Assembly (NCBI GenBank): GCA_002104895.1
Contig: MCFG01000098.1
Span: 81,001-145,000 of the forward strand
DNA: 64,000 nucleotides
Source of the DNA: Anaeromyces robustus
Lineage: Eukaryota; Neocallimastigomycota; Neocallimastigomycetes; Neocallimastigales; Neocallimastigaceae
Direction: 5' to 3'
A program made the translations under genes and the position numbers. The notes beneath the pieces are model-generated. The model did not search any database. It was given only the letters and a program-made list of their open reading frames with translations, and was not told the DNA's origin. This document shows positions 25,176 through 37,248 of the stretch, in pieces. The stretch's first letter is position 1, and each line of letters begins with the position of its first letter.

Positions 25176-27785
25176 TATAAATAATAGATGATATTTATTA
25201 TTAACCATCGATTTATTTTATATTATATTAATTAAATGAATAAATTATTAATAATTAAATAAATTATTGATTCTGCTTTTTTTATTTTTTTTTAAATTTT
25301 ATTTTATTAGAATTTTATTAAGGAAACAATTTTAAATGAAATGTTTTTTTGTTTGTTTGTTTGTTAAGTTTTTAATTCTTTTCTATTATTTATTTAGTTT
25401 ATATAGATTCATTCATTCATTTATATTTATTTTATTTTTGATGGTGATGGGATGAAAGATGAAAAAGATTTTTAAAGATGAATTATTAATATTAATTAAT
25501 TAAAACAAGAAAAACAAAAACAAACAGACAAAACAAAACAATAATAACAACAACTAAAAACTAAAAACGGAAACAATAATCATAATAATAATAGTATTTA
25601 TTTAAATGATTTCTTTATTAATTATTAATTATTAACTTATAAATATCATTTTATTATTATACTTTTATATTATAATAATCATGTTATTTATTATTATTAC
25701 TTTTTTACTAAATTATTAATAATTACGTATAACGTGTTTTTATTATTAAATCTAATTTTATTTTATTTTATTTTATTTAACAATTGTTTTTTAATATTTA
25801 TGTTTAACTTTTCTGTTTTATTTATTTATTTATTTTATATAACTTCTGTATGTTGCTTCTAGAAACATTCTCATTTCATGTATGTACATCATCATAACCT
25901 TCCATTAAGAATTCTTTATTATAAATATAAAAAGGAATCTTTTTTTAATTAATTTATTTATTGATTAATTAATTTAATATCTTTTTTCTCTAAATGCACC
26001 TTTTCATATTCCTCATCGATATATAATTTTTATATTCTATATTAATAAATATGAAAATATATACAAGAGAAAAGGAAAAACCTTTTAAAAATACTTATAG
26101 TTATTGTTATAATAATTATAAATGTTATAATTATATATATTTATTTATTTATTTATTTATTTATTTATTAACTAAAATTTAAAAAAAAATAAAAAAAACT
26201 TTTAAAGTTTATTTAATTTATTATTCATTCATTCATTCATTTATCGTAGAAAGTTTTTTTATGTTTTAGTTTATATAATAAAAATCACTTTTTTTTTTTT
26301 ATTATTTCTTTATATTATTTCTTTTTTTTCTTTATTTTTTTAAATTCACAATCCATATATTAGAATATATTTTAATATATTATAATATAATACAGATGAA
26401 GCTCTAAAATTATTTTTTTATAGTTTTATTTTATAATTGGCTTATTTGTACGTTCATTTTCAGAGTTGCTTTTTGTTTTTTCATTCCTTGTTGAATGTAA
26501 TGTATTTTAATGTAGTAAAACATATATTATAAATATATTGTAATATATTAATAATTAAAATATTTAAATTAAGATGAAATATTGACCAATAATTAATTAG
26601 CATCAATTTTAATAAAGTAATTAAAAAAAATTTAGAATAAAATTTTATTATTTATTATTATATTATTTAGGAATGGAATAAAAAAAAAAAAAAAGATTTT
26701 CTAATTTCAATAAAAAATTTCAAATTATTTATTATTTTATTTATTTATTTATTTATTTTATAATTTTATTTATTTAATTTTTATTAATAATAAAATCTAA
26801 AAATTAATATATATAATATATTTAATCAATATAATTAATATATGGTTTAGTACAGTGTCCTACTATAAATAATTAATAAAAAAATCAATTCTAATAAATA
26901 ATTAAATAATTAAATAATTAAACAAAAAATAAAATAAAATAATAAAATAAAATAATAAAATTAAGAGATGAAAAATAAACAAATAATTCTAATAATTATA
27001 AATTTTAATATTCTAATAAAGTAAATGAATGAAACCTATAAAATAAATAAATTATTAATTAATCAATCCCTAATTAATTCAATGAATAATATAATAATGG
27101 AAAAAAATTTTTTTTTATTATATTAAATATGAATTAATAAAAAAAAATTTATTAATAATATTTATATTAATATTAATAATAATACTAATAAAAAATCTTT
27201 ATTAATAAAAGATGAAAATATTAAATAAATAAAATAAATAAATGAATAAATAAATAATAAATAAATAAATCAAAAAAAGTTTTAAATCTATTAAATTAAT
27301 ATATTAAGATTTTATATATTTGAATTAAATTAATTAATATATTTTATTATATACTATTATATATAATTTAATATATTGGATTCATCTAATTTTTTATTTT
27401 TTTATTTTTTATTCTTTTTTATTTTTTTATTCTTTTTTATTTATTTTTTTATTCCAAAAAAAAATTTTTTTTTCATATAAAAAGACAGAAAAAAGAACAA
27501 AAAAAAAAAATTTTTATTTATAACTACTTACACATACAATTTTATTTTAGAATATTATCATATTTTTAAATAAATAAATAATATTTTTATTTATTCAAGA
27601 AATAAATAAATAATTATAAAAAAAAGAAAGTTATTAAAAAGAACAATTTATATAATATAATAATCAATATATAATATTTTCTTTTTTATTTTTTTAAATA
27701 TATAAACATTTTAATTTTTTTATAAATTTTTATCAAACCAAAAGTACAATAAATTTTAAATAATATATATAATAAATAATCAAAA

Positions 27786-29039
27786 ATGACTACTGCTTCA
27801 TCTCCATACGCTAGAATTACTGATATGTTAAGTAATGTATCTAATTTCAATATTATTGATACTACTTTAAGAGAAGGTGAACAATTTGCCAATGCTTTCT
27901 TTAATACTGAACAAAAATTAAAAATTGCCAAAGCTTTAGATGACTTTGGTGTTGAATATATTGAATTAACTTCTCCAGTTGCTTCTGAAAAATCAAGAGA
28001 AGATAATGAAAAAATTTGTCAATTAGGTTTAAAATGTAAAGTTTTATCTCATATTCGTTGTCATATGCATGATGCTTCTGTTGGTGTTGAAACTTCTGTT
28101 GATGGTTTAAGTGTTGTTATTGGTACTTCTTCTTACTTAAGAAAATTCTCTCATGGTAAGGATATGGATGCTATTTACAAGGCTGCTGGTGAAGTTGTTA
28201 CTTTTATTAAATCTAAAGGTAAAGAAGTACGTTTCTCATCTGAAGATTCTTTCCGTTCTGATTTAGTTGATTTACTTAGACTTTATCGTCATGTTGATAA
28301 ACTTGGTGTTAATCGTGTTGGTGTTGCTGATACTGTTGGTTGTGCTAATCCACGTCAAGTTTATGAATTAATTAGAACATTAAGAGGTGTTGTTAATTGT
28401 GATATTGAATGTCACTTCCATAATGATACTGGTTGTGCTATTGCTAATGCTTATTGTGCTCTTGAAGCTGGTGCCACCCATATTAATACTACTATTTTAG
28501 GTATTGGTGAACGTAATGGTATTGTTCCATTAGGTGGTTTTGCTGCTCGTATGTATGTTGCTGATAAAACTTATGTTACCAATAAATATAATCTTCATAT
28601 GATTCGTGATATTGAAAATATGGTTGCTGATTTTGTTGAAATTCAAATTCCATTTAATAATTATATTACTGGTTATTGTGCCTTTACTCATAAAGCTGGT
28701 ATTCATGCTAAAGCTATTCTTAATAATCCAACTACTTATGAAATTTTACGTCCAGAAGATTTCGGTATGACTCGTTATGTTTCTATTGGTCATCGTCTTA
28801 CTGGTTGGAATGCTGTTAAATCAAGATGTGAACAACTTGATTTACATTTAACTGATGATGAAATTAAAGAAGTTACTAGAAAAATTAAAGAATTAGCTGA
28901 TATTAAACCATTAGGTATTGAAGAAGTTGATTCTTTATTACGTGTTTATAATAAGAAATTAGAACAAACTTCTCATGAAAATATTGCTGCTGCTGCTGAT
29001 GCTGCTGGAGCTGAAATTAAAGATGAAAGTTCTAACTAA
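27786..29039 (+). CDS. LYS20: Homocitrate synthase, 417 aa, intronless
   Basis: Condenses acetyl-CoA with 2-oxoglutarate to homocitrate, the first committed step of the alpha-aminoadipate route to lysine in fungi. The TIM-barrel signature [17 protein letters not shown] is at residues 23-39, with metal-binding D25 and catalytic R29-E30. The metal-binding HFH is at residues 210-212 (ECHFHNDTG), followed by [21 protein letters not shown]. The C-terminal part shows [26 protein letters not shown] and a helical lid. Length fits yeast Lys20 and Lys21. Start chosen at the first ATG, context TCAAAAATG, with the family's conserved region beginning about 20 residues later. No targeting peptide is obvious. 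It has no intron, unlike most neighbours, and its codons end mostly in A or T (AAA, AAT, TTA). A tail of about 35 residues, rich in Ala and ending ESSN, is likely variable. Lysine feedback is known in the family but cannot be judged here. Confidence 0.97.
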   Translation: MTTASSPYARITDMLSNVSNFNIIDTTLREGEQFANAFFNTEQKLKIAKALDDFGVEYIELTSPVASEKSREDNEKICQLGLKCKVLSHIRCHMHDASVGVETSVDGLSVVIGTSSYLRKFSHGKDMDAIYKAAGEVVTFIKSKGKEVRFSSEDSFRSDLVDLLRLYRHVDKLGVNRVGVADTVGCANPRQVYELIRTLRGVVNCDIECHFHNDTGCAIANAYCALEAGATHINTTILGIGERNGIVPLGGFAARMYVADKTYVTNKYNLHMIRDIENMVADFVEIQIPFNNYITGYCAFTHKAGIHAKAILNNPTTYEILRPEDFGMTRYVSIGHRLTGWNAVKSRCEQLDLHLTDDEIKEVTRKIKELADIKPLGIEEVDSLLRVYNKKLEQTSHENIAAAADAAGAEIKDESSN

Positions 29040-29069
29040 ATTAAATGAAATGAAAAAAATTTTAAATAA

Positions 29070-29101
<32 letters not shown>

Positions 29102-30171
29102 TAATTGATTTTATTGTAATTAATTATTTTTTTTTTTTTAGATAATATACCTTTTTTTTATTTTAATATTTATTATATTACCTTTCCAAGTTTTTTTTTT
29201 TTTATTTTTCTTTCACTTTTTCTCAATGAGAAAAAAAAAAAAGAAAGGAAGAAGAAAAAAAAAAAAATTATCAATAATAATTATTTTTAATATTTAATAA
29301 ATTTAATTTTTTTTTTTAATTATAAATAATTGTAATATAGCCATAGCTTTAAATAAGTTTATATCTAGCAAACAAGGAGAAAAAAAAATTTTTTCCTTAA
29401 CTTTGCAATTTAACACATAGAAAAAAAAAAAACTCTAAAAAAAAAAAATTATTTATTTATATAAAACTATCAAAAAAAAAAAAATTTTTTTTTTTATTTT
29501 TTTAAACGAATTTACAACGAATAAAAAAATAATAATAATTAATAATAATAATTAATAGTAAAATTTTTTTTTTTATTAAAAACATTTATAAATATTTACC
29601 AATATAAATAATTTTAAATAATAACAAAAAACCAAAACAAAACCAAAACTAAAACCAAAAAACCAAAAATTAATTAACATTTATTCATAATTTATTTCTT
29701 TTAAATAAAGAAAAAAAAAATTTAAAAAAATTAAAAAAAAAATAAAAAAATTTTAAAAAAAAATTTAAAAAAAAAAAATCCTTTTGAAATTATAATAAAA
29801 CCCTAATTTTCTTTAAGTGTATTTATTTTAATATTTTAATTTATTTATTTTTTAATTCCTTAATAAAAAATAAAATAAAAAATAAAAAAAAACCTTTGGA
29901 AAATAAAAAAATGAAATAAAAAATATAATTAAAAAACACATTATTTTTTATTTCATTTTTTTATTTTCCAAATTCCAAATTCCATTTTTAATATATATAC
30001 ACATTTTTTTTTATAGTTTTATTAATATATAAAAAATAATGATAATAATAAAATTATAAAAAAGAATAAGGAATTTCATACTATATACACACACAAACAC
30101 ACACACAAAAAAAAAAGAACAAAAAAAAAAAAAAATAAAAAAAAAAATTCAGTTAAATAAATATAAATAAT
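29040..30171. other. Homocitrate synthase 3' flank, no gene
   Basis: Short A and T runs plus a C/A-rich patch (AAAACCAAAACC type) near 29625-29665. A long perfect inverted repeat at 29897-29970 is listed separately. A short CA-rich stretch lies at 30086-30108. Confidence 0.5.
29897..29970. repeat. Perfect 29-bp inverted repeat
   Basis: Arms 29897-29925 and 29942-29970 are exact reverse complements (outer TGGAAAATAAAAAAATG), separated by a 16-nt loop. The arms are not simple repeats of one unit, so chance is an unlikely explanation. The position is about 860 bases after the homocitrate synthase stop. Confidence 0.9.
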
Positions 30172-31114
30172 CATGGAAGTGTATTCTCTTCCTTTAATCT
30201 AAAATATATATATATATATATATAAATATAAAAAATTAATATATATAATATAATATATATTGGAAATATATAGAAAAGTAAAAGAAAAAAAAATTATATA
30301 AAATAAAAACAAAAATTATATAAAACGTTATATAAAACATTACATAAAAAAATAAAAAATTAAAAATAAAAATAAATAAAATAAAAATAAATAAAATAAA
30401 AATAAATAAAAATAAATAAACACTTACTTCAAATTAAAATATAAAAAAAAAATCTTTATATTAAACTTATAAAAATTCTAATTTATATAAAGATATTTTA
30501 AAAATAATCTCAATGATTTTTATAAAAAAAAAAAATAAAAATAAAAAAAAATAAAAAAAAAATAAAAAAATAAAATTAAAAGTGATGATGATGATAATAA
30601 TGTGTTATTTTTTTTTTTTAATGGTAATTATTGTAAATATATTATAAAATAATAATAAATATATATATTATTATATAAATAATCATTATATTTATTTTTA
30701 TTTATTTATTTTATTTTATTTATTTAGTCTCATATAAATTTAATTATTTTTATTTATTTGTTTATTGTTAAAAAAAATGTTAAAAAAAATTGTCCTTTTT
30801 TTTTTTTTTTTAACATTTTATATTTTTTTAACATTTTATTTTAAAGTTATGATTTATTATTTTTATTCAAAGAATTTTCTTTCATAACTTTTTTTTTTTT
30901 TTTTTTTTTTTTTTTGTTAACATTTTTTTTATTTATAATTTATAATTATTATGGGATGTAGTGTGTATTATTGGAGAATTTTTTTTTTTTTTTTTAAAAA
31001 AAAAAAAAGATTAAAGATAAAAGGATTAAATATTATATATAACTTTAAAAATTATATCTATAAAATAATTTGAAATAATTTATTTACAAGACTAAATAAA
31101 AATAAAAATGTAAA

Positions 31115-31174
<60 letters not shown>

Positions 31175-31271
31175 TTATTTATTTATTATTTTTTATTTTT
31201 GAAATTATTCAATGATCTTTTAAAAATCATCAACTCTTATTCATGTTTATATAAATAAATAAATAAATACA

Positions 31272-31318
<47 letters not shown>

Positions 31319-31350
31319 ATACATAAATAAATAAATAAATAAATAAATAA
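31115..31350. repeat. (TTA)n and (AAAT)n microsatellites
   Basis: Two arrays, TTA units at about 31115-31173 and AAAT units at 31252-31350, separated by about 75 bases of less repetitive DNA. Confidence 0.9.
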
Positions 31351-31544
31351 GAATAATAAGAAAAAAATTATATTAATATATATAACAGTCAAAAACTTGA
31401 AAAATTTTTATTTATTTTTTAAATATAGAAAATATATGATTCTATGTTTATAAAATATATATATATATATATATTAATAATTTAATAATATTATAAAGAC
31501 TAGAAATAATTAAAAGTATAAAAAAGAAAAGTAAATAAATAAAA

Positions 31545-32284
31545 AAAAATTCTAATGCTCTATCACTATCTGAAGGTCGTCCACTTGCTGATCCATATCT
31601 ATCATAATCACCATTACCATAATTAAAACCTTTTTTTTAACCCACATTCTTTATTTTTTTTTTTTTTTTTTATTTTTTTTTTTTTTACATAAATCACCTA
31701 TTGCTTTTACCACAATACCTATATGAATATTTAATTATTATATAAGAAAATAATTTATTAAATATCAATACAAATTTCATTGGGATTTTCTTTATTAAAT
31801 ATACATTATCAATATATTTATTTATTAGTTATATATTGTAAATCTGAAACCTACATTTATTAAGAAATTCAAATAATTAGGTCCACCGTATATATTATAT
31901 CTATAATTTTTTTTTTTTTTAATTTTAAAATAAATTATAAGTATAGGATTTAACTAATATATCTTTTTGACTTTTCCTTCTTTATCTGGAATTTTTTTTC
32001 AACAAATTCAGGTAAAGCTTTCAACAATCTACTTCAACACAAATATCATTTTTATAATAATAACTACTAAGATTAAATTTATTTTTTTGATTTTTAATAT
32101 TTCCTTTTTATTTATTAAAGTTTTTTCTTTATTTTTATCCTAGACTTTTATATATAATTAGAACTACCTTTACAATCAGTAGTATTTTCAAAAAATATAA
32201 TGTATAATATTATTATTTAATCCATAAGAAGAATTAATTTGAATATTAATTATATAAATAAAAAATATTACCAAAAGAAAACAT
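31545..32284 (-). pseudogene. Decayed secreted-protein gene
   Basis: Minus-strand pieces of protein are readable in shifting frames. After an ATG at 32284 a hydrophobic leader, FLLVIFFIYIINIQINSSYG, looks like a signal peptide. Then come ENTTDCKGSSNY, YYYKNDICVEVDC, LPEFVEK, YGGPNYLNFLINVGF, KENPNEICID and GIVVKAIGDLC. The stretch ends with GFNYGNGDYDRYGSASGRPS. At least five frameshifts or stops separate the pieces. The Cys spacing and leader fit a small secreted protein; family unknown. It lies inside the inverted-repeat-bounded segment and is less AT-rich than its surroundings. Confidence 0.5.
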
Positions 32285-32439
32285 TTTTTTTTTTACGATA
32301 TATAATTCCGTATATTTAACATATTTTATTTTATTTTTTTTTTTCAATATTTTTACATTATAATTTTATATAATATATTATAGTTATTCATACATAAATT
32401 TATTATTAAAAATTATTTTAGTACTTTTTATTAGATTAA

Positions 32440-32571
32440 AATTAAAGATAGGGTAATCGTCATCATTTCTAGTAAAAAAAGATGACTCCGAATACCTCTG
32501 TGGTTGAAATAATATCTCGATTCGAGATATTATTATTATGTCTTATCGTTTTGACGTCAAGGCTCTTGGTA
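32440..32571 (+). repeat. 131-nt direct repeat, copy 1
   Basis: Shares roughly 90 percent identity over its length with 33191-33321 by eye. Both begin AATTAAAGATAGGGTAATC and end GCTCTTGGTA. This copy contains the near-perfect palindrome AATAATATCTCGA-T-TCGAGATATTATT at 32508-32534. GC is much higher than the flanks. The minus frame encodes a conserved DDDYPIFN segment in both copies, with a one-base indel between copies at the ACCACAG site, so it may be a coding relic of a mobile element. Confidence 0.75.
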
Positions 32572-32885
32572 ATAAAGGATATTGATTTATACTGATCAAA
32601 TATCAACTCCAAAAAGCTGTATATGGACTGGTACTGTTTTTATTAAAAAGTCAGCCAACCCCACAAAATATGGAACAGGAAGCACCTTTGAACTTTTGTA
32701 AAGATGTTCAATTAAATGCTTCTGTTCTCATTTGTCGAAGTGCAGCTCATCCAGAGCTGAAGTTCCACCAAGAAGGAATAGATATATTTTAGGGTTGACA
32801 TATTTTTCATACTCTAAGATTGAGGTGTAATTACAAATCGTTGAAAAAGTGGTGTAAACCAAATAAAGGAATTATACTTCTTTTT

Positions 32886-32890
<5 letters not shown>
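32572..32890. other. Less AT-rich block of unknown origin
   Basis: About 300 bases of non-repetitive, GC-richer sequence. The plus strand has a frame of about 85 codons with one TAA (containing STPKSCIWTGTVFIKKSANP, then SSRAEVPPRRNRYILGL). The minus strand also reads long, with several TGA codons (IPSWWNFSSG, AALRQMRTEAFN, KFKGASCSIFCGVG). Neither was matched to a known family. It is most easily seen as a decayed insert. Confidence 0.4.
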
Positions 32891-32927
<37 letters not shown>

Positions 32928-33190
32928 CTAAAGGAAGAGAATACCCTTTCATGTTTTTTATTTATTATAAATAGTATTTAATACATTTAGATTTTAGTAC
33001 ATAAATAAAAAATAGATTGAAATAAAATAAAAAAAAAAAAAAATACTATCTAAAAATCTATTAACATAAATTTAATATATAGAAAAATATAATAGATTTC
33101 TGAAATAATTATAATTTCAGTGTAGGGTACTGTTCGCATTTCACTCCTCTTTAAATGGTAAAATAATATAAAACCAAGAAATAACATCTG

Positions 33191-33321
33191 AATTAAAGAT
33201 AGGGTAATCATCATCATTTCTAGTAAAACAAGATGACTCCGAAGGCCCTGTGGTTGAAATAATATCGCGATTCGAGATATTATTATTATGTCTTATCGAT
33301 TCGACGTCGACGCTCTTGGTA
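33191..33321 (+). repeat. 131-nt direct repeat, copy 2
   Basis: Partner of 32440-32571, about 750 bases downstream and just outside the inverted-repeat-bounded segment. The internal palindrome has one mismatch here (CGCGATTCGAG). It is preceded by a complex 75-nt sequence starting GTGTAGGGTACTGTTCGC at 33120. Confidence 0.75.
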
Positions 33322-33481
33322 GTATTAATAATAATATTATTTAATAATAGAATGCATACAAGCACACATACATATACACATACAAACATACACAAGCACA
33401 TAATAAAACAAAAAAAAAATTAACACATTTTCATATGTATATATATATTATTATAGGAATACTCTTAAGCTTTTTTTTCCC

Positions 33482-33512
<31 letters not shown>

Positions 33513-34515
33513 CTTTTTCTTTTTCTTTCTTTCTTTTTTTTTTATTTATTTATATTATTAATTAATTATTCATTAATTATTCATTAATTTTTTTTTGTAT
33601 ATAAAAAATGTATAAAAAATAAAAAATAATAAAAAAAAAAAAAGTTTTAAAATATACATATAATTTATAAATTATATATATATAATATACCAAGAAAGAA
33701 AAAATAATAAAAAAAAATTATTATGATAAAAAAAAAAAAAAAATAAAAAAATTAAAAAAAAAATTTATTTTTTTCTATATCTCTCTCTATATATAATAGT
33801 ATATAGTAGATAGACGATATAGATTAATTATATCATATTAAATATTAATATTAATAATTAAAAAAAAATTTTTTTTTTTCAGTTATTATTATATATAAAG
33901 AAATATCTTTTAGGTATTTTAAGGTAAAGTAATTAGATTAAAAATATTTTTAAAAATTTAAAAAAAAAAAAAAAAAATGTTTATATTTATATATTTATAT
34001 AATATAATATAATTAATTAATATAATAAGATATAAGTTATTTAAGATATCATAAAATAGTTATTTTTTTTTTTTTCTTAATATATATATTTTTTTCTTTT
34101 TTTTTTTTTTTTTAAAATTTAAAGATGAATGGAATTTTTTTTTCTTTTTTTTTTCTTTTCTTTTTTTTTTTTTAATAATGTTTTTAAAAATAATATAATT
34201 AAAATATTTTGATATTAATATAAATATAAATATATAAATAGATAGATAGTTTATATATTTATATATAATAATATGAATATATAATATAATATAGTAGGTA
34301 TGAAATTAAATAATATTATAAAATATATACTAACTATTAACTTTAAAAAAAAAAAAAAAGAAAAGTTTTCTTTTTCTTTTTCTTTTTCTTTTTAAAGTTA
34401 ACAGTTAGTATTTTTTTTTTTTTTTTTCTTAATATTTAATTAATTTTTTTTTAGGTATTATTTTAATTAAAACAAAAAAAATATTAAACATTTATATATA
34501 TTATAAAAAATAAAA

Positions 34516-34551
<36 letters not shown>

Positions 34552-35249
34552 TCATAAATATAATAAATATAATAAATTTTTAATAATAATAATAATATAT
34601 ATATAATAATATAAAATATATTATTATAAAAGTTTTTAAAACAAAAACAAAAACAAAAACAAAAACAAAACAAAACCATATAATAATTATTTTTATTTTT
34701 ATTTCTATTTTTATTTTTATTTTCTTCCTCTTTTATATATATATATTATTATTTATTATTTATTATTTATTTATTTATTTATTTATTTACTTATTTTTAT
34801 TTTACTAATATATAAATTATTTTAACAATGAAAATTTATTTATTTATTTAAAATGAATAAAATAAATAAATAAAAATAAAAAAAAAAAATAAAAATTCTT
34901 TTATAAATAAATAATTTATATAGCTCTAAGAGAAAAAAAAAATAATAATTATTTATATATATTTATATTTGGTTGTTTTTATATATATATATATTATTTT
35001 TTAATATATTAAAATTGGGTTTTCAATTTTTTTTTTTTTTATATTTTATATTTTATATATATTATATTTTGTTTAATATTTTTTTTGGTTGTATTATGAT
35101 TATTATTTAAATTATATATGTTTTTTTTTTTAAATATATATTTTTTCTAATATTTAATTTATTTTATAATTTTTTTTTAATTTATTTTTACTTTAAATAT
35201 TTGTTCTTTTAATTTCATCTTTTAATAAAATTTTTATTTTTTTATTCAC

Positions 35250-35291
<42 letters not shown>

Positions 35292-35391
35292 GCTTATATT
35301 ATTTAAATAAAGTATTGATGATGAAATGGATATTTAAATTAATTAATTAATGATATTTTTACTTTCTTTTTTTTTTCTTTCCTTATAATAT
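33322..35391. other. Intergenic, no gene seen
   Basis: Holds a CA/TA-rich microsatellite (33356-33400), a polypyrimidine tract (33470-33542) and many A or T runs. The inverted repeat at 34327-34410 is listed separately. TAATAATAATAATA-type DNA leads into the 3' end of the next minus-strand gene. Confidence 0.5.
34327..34411. repeat. Inverted repeat around a (CTTTTT)n loop
   Basis: ATACTAACTATTAACTTT (34327-34344) and AAAGTTAACAGTTAGTAT (34394-34411) are reverse complements with one mismatch. A-runs and T-runs next to the arms extend the pairing, and the loop is a tandem CTTTTT tract. Confidence 0.75.
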
Positions 35392-36737
35392 TTATATATT
35401 ATCTTCTTTCATTATTACACCTTGTTCTGGTTCATATTCAAATTCTTCTTCTTCATCACATACTTCCAGTATATGATCTGCATTTAATAATTCAGTATTA
35501 GAATTTACAACGGTAGCTACCATTGATTTTCTAGTACCTTTTGTCATAGATTGATCTGGTTCAATAAGTTTACTTTCTATAGTTGTTTCTTGCATTGGAT
35601 GTGATAAATATTTAAATTGTTCACTGGAATCTCCTCCTACTATTATATTATGTATTGATTCAGGTTTACCTTGTTTCATTAATTTAACTTTTTTAATCCA
35701 TTCATCATTTCTTTTCATATCTTCATAATCTTTTTGAGATATATAATTATTTTCATATAAACTTTCGGGTGTAGCTAATAGATTTTTAGAACTTTGTTCT
35801 TCATATGGAATATTGGCTAAATCTTCATTTAAATCACCTTCTAATATAATTAATGGAATTAAATATTCTTTTCCATCTTTTGGATTTATAGCACTTGCCC
35901 ATCCATCATTATAACGTTTTGTAATTTCAATAATATTATCTCTTTCAAATGTTATATCATCTGATTTATAATTATAAGCTACACGTTTAACAGCATGATG
36001 AGGATTATATGGAATTGCAGCTGCTTTAGTTTCTATTCCATCTGGTCCTTTTCCATAATCATTTTGTATTATTAAATCTTCTTCATGTAATTCTTCATTA
36101 CTATTTAATTTTTGTTGCTTCTTTTTATTATGATTCAAAAATGCAAACATTATAGAACCTAATACTAATAATAATGCAAGTCCTCCAATTAAATACCAAT
36201 ACCAATAACTTTTTCCCTTATCTTTATCTTTATTATTATTATTGTTATCTTTGTTATTATTATTAGTTTTATCTTTGTTATTATCTATATTATCCGTACT
36301 TGTACTATTATTTACAGAATTATTATTTGGATTAGCAGTTAATGAAGATGATTGTGTTGGTACTGATGGTATAATTGAAGTAGCAACATTACTAACTATT
36401 GATGAATAGGAAGCAGGTAAAGATGTTGTTAATGGTGGATTCATAGGATCATAAACTAATTTTGCTACTGTGGTACTATTTTGATATTTTTCTACATCAT
36501 CTCTATATTCATAATAAGTTTTCTCTTTACGTGGATCTTTAAGAATAACTACATATAAATCTCTATCTGGATATTTTACATCATATTTTTTACATGCAGC
36601 AACTGGTGCCTATAAAATTTTATAAAATATATATATATAGATATAAATGAATTATTAGTATTAATGTTATTAGTATTAATGTTATTAATATTAATATTAT
36701 TATTATTTATTAATATTATTATTAATGTTATTATTAA

Positions 36738-36782
<45 letters not shown>

Positions 36783-36794
36783 TTAATGTTATTA

Positions 36795-36825
<31 letters not shown>

Positions 36826-37248
36826 TTAATGTTATTATCATTATTATTATTATTATTATTATTATCATTATTATTAATATTGTTAATGTTATTATTATTA
36901 TTATTTATTATTATATTATGTATAAAAACTTACTCTGCACATAAATTCATTCAAATCATTATTTAAATAACTAAAATTATAGTCTGGTTGTTGAAGCCAT
37001 TGTTTATAATATTTATTGGTCCATTCATCATATTCAGTACTATTCATAAGTAAAGTTGTTACAGCTCCATCTGAAGATACATCATAATCTAATTTACCAA
37101 TTTTTTGAGTATCTGTAATATCAAATTCATATTTAATGGTATCATAATATTCACCTTTATAAAATGTATGTGTTCTTACTAATCTTTGTTCTCCAAAGAC
37201 TTGAACAAAGAATAATATTAGAAATATTAGACAAACGTAAGGTGTCAT
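35392..37248 (-). CDS. Single-pass membrane protein with SH3-like domain
   Basis: Two exons, 37248-36934 and 36609-35392, joined at CAGA|GCACC across a 324-nt GT-AG intron, giving 510 aa. Residues 1-19 are a signal peptide (MTPYVCLIFLILFFVQVFG). The ectodomain of about 150 residues has paired cysteines (FMCRAPVAACKKY) and looks beta-rich. A Ser/Thr/Asn/Lys-rich stalk follows. One transmembrane helix is at about 240-263 (YWYWYLIGGLALLLVLGSIM), followed by NHNKKKQQK as a cytoplasmic stop-transfer signal. An SH3-like fold is at about 308-362: ALYDY-like AVKRVAYNYKSDDITFERDN, IIEI, GWASAINPKDG and LIPL. The tail is acidic. The layout recalls fungal cortical SH3 membrane proteins such as Fus1 or Sho1 by topology, not by homology. 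It may link a wall or ligand signal to proline-rich partners. Lineage-specific; function unproven. Confidence 0.8.
36610..36933 (-). other. Intron with (AAT)n/(AATGAT)n repeats
   Basis: GTAAGT donor at 36933-36928 and TATAG acceptor at 36614-36610. The interior is dominated by repeated AATAATAATAACATTAA units containing a duplicated block (36777-36830), so intron length is likely variable between strains. Confidence 0.7.

Larger units (their letters stand above)
30172..32953. mobile_element. Candidate 2.8-kb element with 33-nt inverted ends
   Basis: Left end 30172-30204 (CATGGAAGTGTATTCTCTTC onward) and right end 32921-32953 are inverted copies matching at 30 of 33 positions; the differences are at positions 5, 9 and 26 of the end. 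The ends are complex sequence, so the match is meaningful. Inside are (TTA)n and (AAAT)n arrays, the decayed secreted-protein gene at 31545-32284, one copy of the 131-nt repeat and a 300-nt less AT-rich block (32572-32880) with long but broken frames. No transposase was recognised and no target-site duplication was found, so this could be a non-autonomous DNA element or two inverted copies of a smaller repeat. Confidence 0.4.

Noticed and set aside
30086-30108. CRISPR-like or telomeric repeat at CA-rich patches
   Set aside because: Only short CA microsatellites; no spacer-repeat structure or telomere unit anywhere in the window.
33141-33401. 86-codon minus-strand frame starting MCLCMFVCVYVC
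   Set aside because: The start is a CA microsatellite. Only the middle (DDDYPIFN region) may be coding relic, and it is treated as part of the 131-nt repeat.
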